Assembly: GCA_041608535.1 (NCBI GenBank)
Contig: JBFISM010000011.1
Location: 1 to 44,783, forward strand
Length of the DNA: 44,783 nt
Reading direction: 5' to 3'
Source of the DNA: JBFISM01 sp041608535
GTDB taxonomy: Bacteria; Actinomycetota; Acidimicrobiia; Spongiisociales; UBA5794
A program made the translations under genes and the position numbers. This document shows, piece after piece, positions 44,428 to 44,783 of the stretch. The notes beneath the pieces are model-generated. The model did not search any database. It saw nothing but the letters and a program-made list of their open reading frames with translations, and was not told where the DNA came from. The number at the start of each line of letters is the position of its first letter. Position 1 is the first letter of the stretch.

Positions 44428-44783
44428 CCGGGGACAGCGGTGTCGCCACACGGGTTGCGGCCGCCGAGAACCTACACCGCATCCTCGGCGAGGGAGCTCA
44501 CTCCAACGTTCTACTCGATCAACCCGGCGAGTTCCAGGGTCGCGATCGCGCTGTCGTGCAACGTCTCACGCTGGACACCCTGCGCTGGCTTCCTCTCGTG
44601 GATTGGCGGATCGAGGCGATGGCGGAGAGGAATCCCGCGGATCTCGACCCGAAGGTACGCACCGTCGTGCGAATTGCCCTCACCGAGCTTCACCTCGGAG
44701 GCGATCCACACGGAGTCGTGAACAGCGCAGTGGAAGCGACGCGCGTCCTGGGTATGGGACGAGCGACCGGGTTCGTCAATGCC
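44424..44783 (+). CDS. rsmB: RsmB-like 16S rRNA m5C methyltransferase, N-terminal part (cut by window edge)
   Basis: The frame opened by GTG at 44424 (GTGA overlap with fmt) stays open for 120 codons to the last base of the window. The translation begins MTGDSGVATRVAAAENLHRI and contains a NusB-type helical domain: FQGRDRAVVQRLTLDTLRWL, DPKVRTVVRIALTELHLG and GVVNSAVEATRVLGMGRATG, then GFVNA. A NusB-like N-terminus after fmt is the arrangement of RsmB (Sun/Fmu), which methylates C967 of 16S rRNA. The methyltransferase domain would lie to the right, so the assignment rests on the N-terminal domain and position. Confidence 0.8.
   Translation, partial: MTGDSGVATRVAAAENLHRILGEGAHSNVLLDQPGEFQGRDRAVVQRLTLDTLRWLPLVDWRIEAMAERNPADLDPKVRTVVRIALTELHLGGDPHGVVNSAVEATRVLGMGRATGFVNA

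Overview
The window is a dense, GC-rich stretch of housekeeping chromosome. Every gene I can support is on the plus strand, and most neighbours touch through ATGA, GTGA or TGATG stop/start overlaps. Several features point to a high-GC actinobacterium: an actinobacterial integration host factor (mIHF type) ahead of gmk-rpoZ-coaBC, a PriA that has lost its helicase motifs, the order pdxST-yebC-ruvCAB-secDF-apt-relA, and the order alaS-ruvX-mltG-aroE-aroC-aroK-aroB-pepQ-efp-nusB-pyrR. The queuosine genes queA and tgt between ruvB and yajC, and Thr-rich linkers in a secreted domain, suggest an Acidimicrobiia-like lineage rather than Streptomyces or Mycobacterium. That placement is inference, because no rRNA is present.

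Layout. 1-407: no gene, but a cluster of near-perfect GC-rich hairpins. 408-797: an unidentified small membrane protein. 889-3108: pyridoxal phosphate synthase (pdxS, pdxT) and yebC. 3170-5272: the ruvCAB Holliday-junction system. 5294-7443: queA and tgt. 7585-10543: yajC, secD, secF. 10594-13981: apt, the (p)ppGpp enzyme rel, and a metallo-beta-lactamase-fold hydrolase. 14285-21714: aspS, rarA, a small membrane protein, hisS, alaS. 21711-24800: ruvX, mltG, aroE and a prepilin peptidase. 24858-29619: aroC, aroK, aroB, an M24 peptidase, efp, nusB. 29694-38676: the complete de novo UMP operon pyrR-pyrB-pyrC-carA-carB-pyrD-pyrF, preceded by a PyrR-type RNA hairpin and a 25-codon leader ORF. 38776-44783: mIHF, gmk, rpoZ, coaBC, priA, def, fmt and the start of an rsmB-like gene cut by the window edge.

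How the genes work together. The pyr operon makes UMP from bicarbonate, glutamine and aspartate, and the RNA hairpin at 29716-29747 can feed UMP status back to translation. The aro genes cover several shikimate steps. The ruvCAB, rarA, ruvX and priA products handle recombination and fork repair. The aspS, hisS, alaS, efp, yebC, def, fmt, queA and tgt products serve translation.

The points most worth a second look are: (i) the PyrR hairpin next to a leader ORF that is translationally coupled to pyrR; (ii) priA, which appears to start at CTG in a CTGA overlap with a strong ribosome binding site; (iii) gmk, which has no ATG, GTG or TTG upstream of its P-loop; (iv) repeated TAnnnT hexamers 6-10 bases before start codons, implying leaderless transcripts; (v) the hairpin cluster at the window start. 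I saw no insertion sequence, prophage, CRISPR array, tRNA or rRNA.
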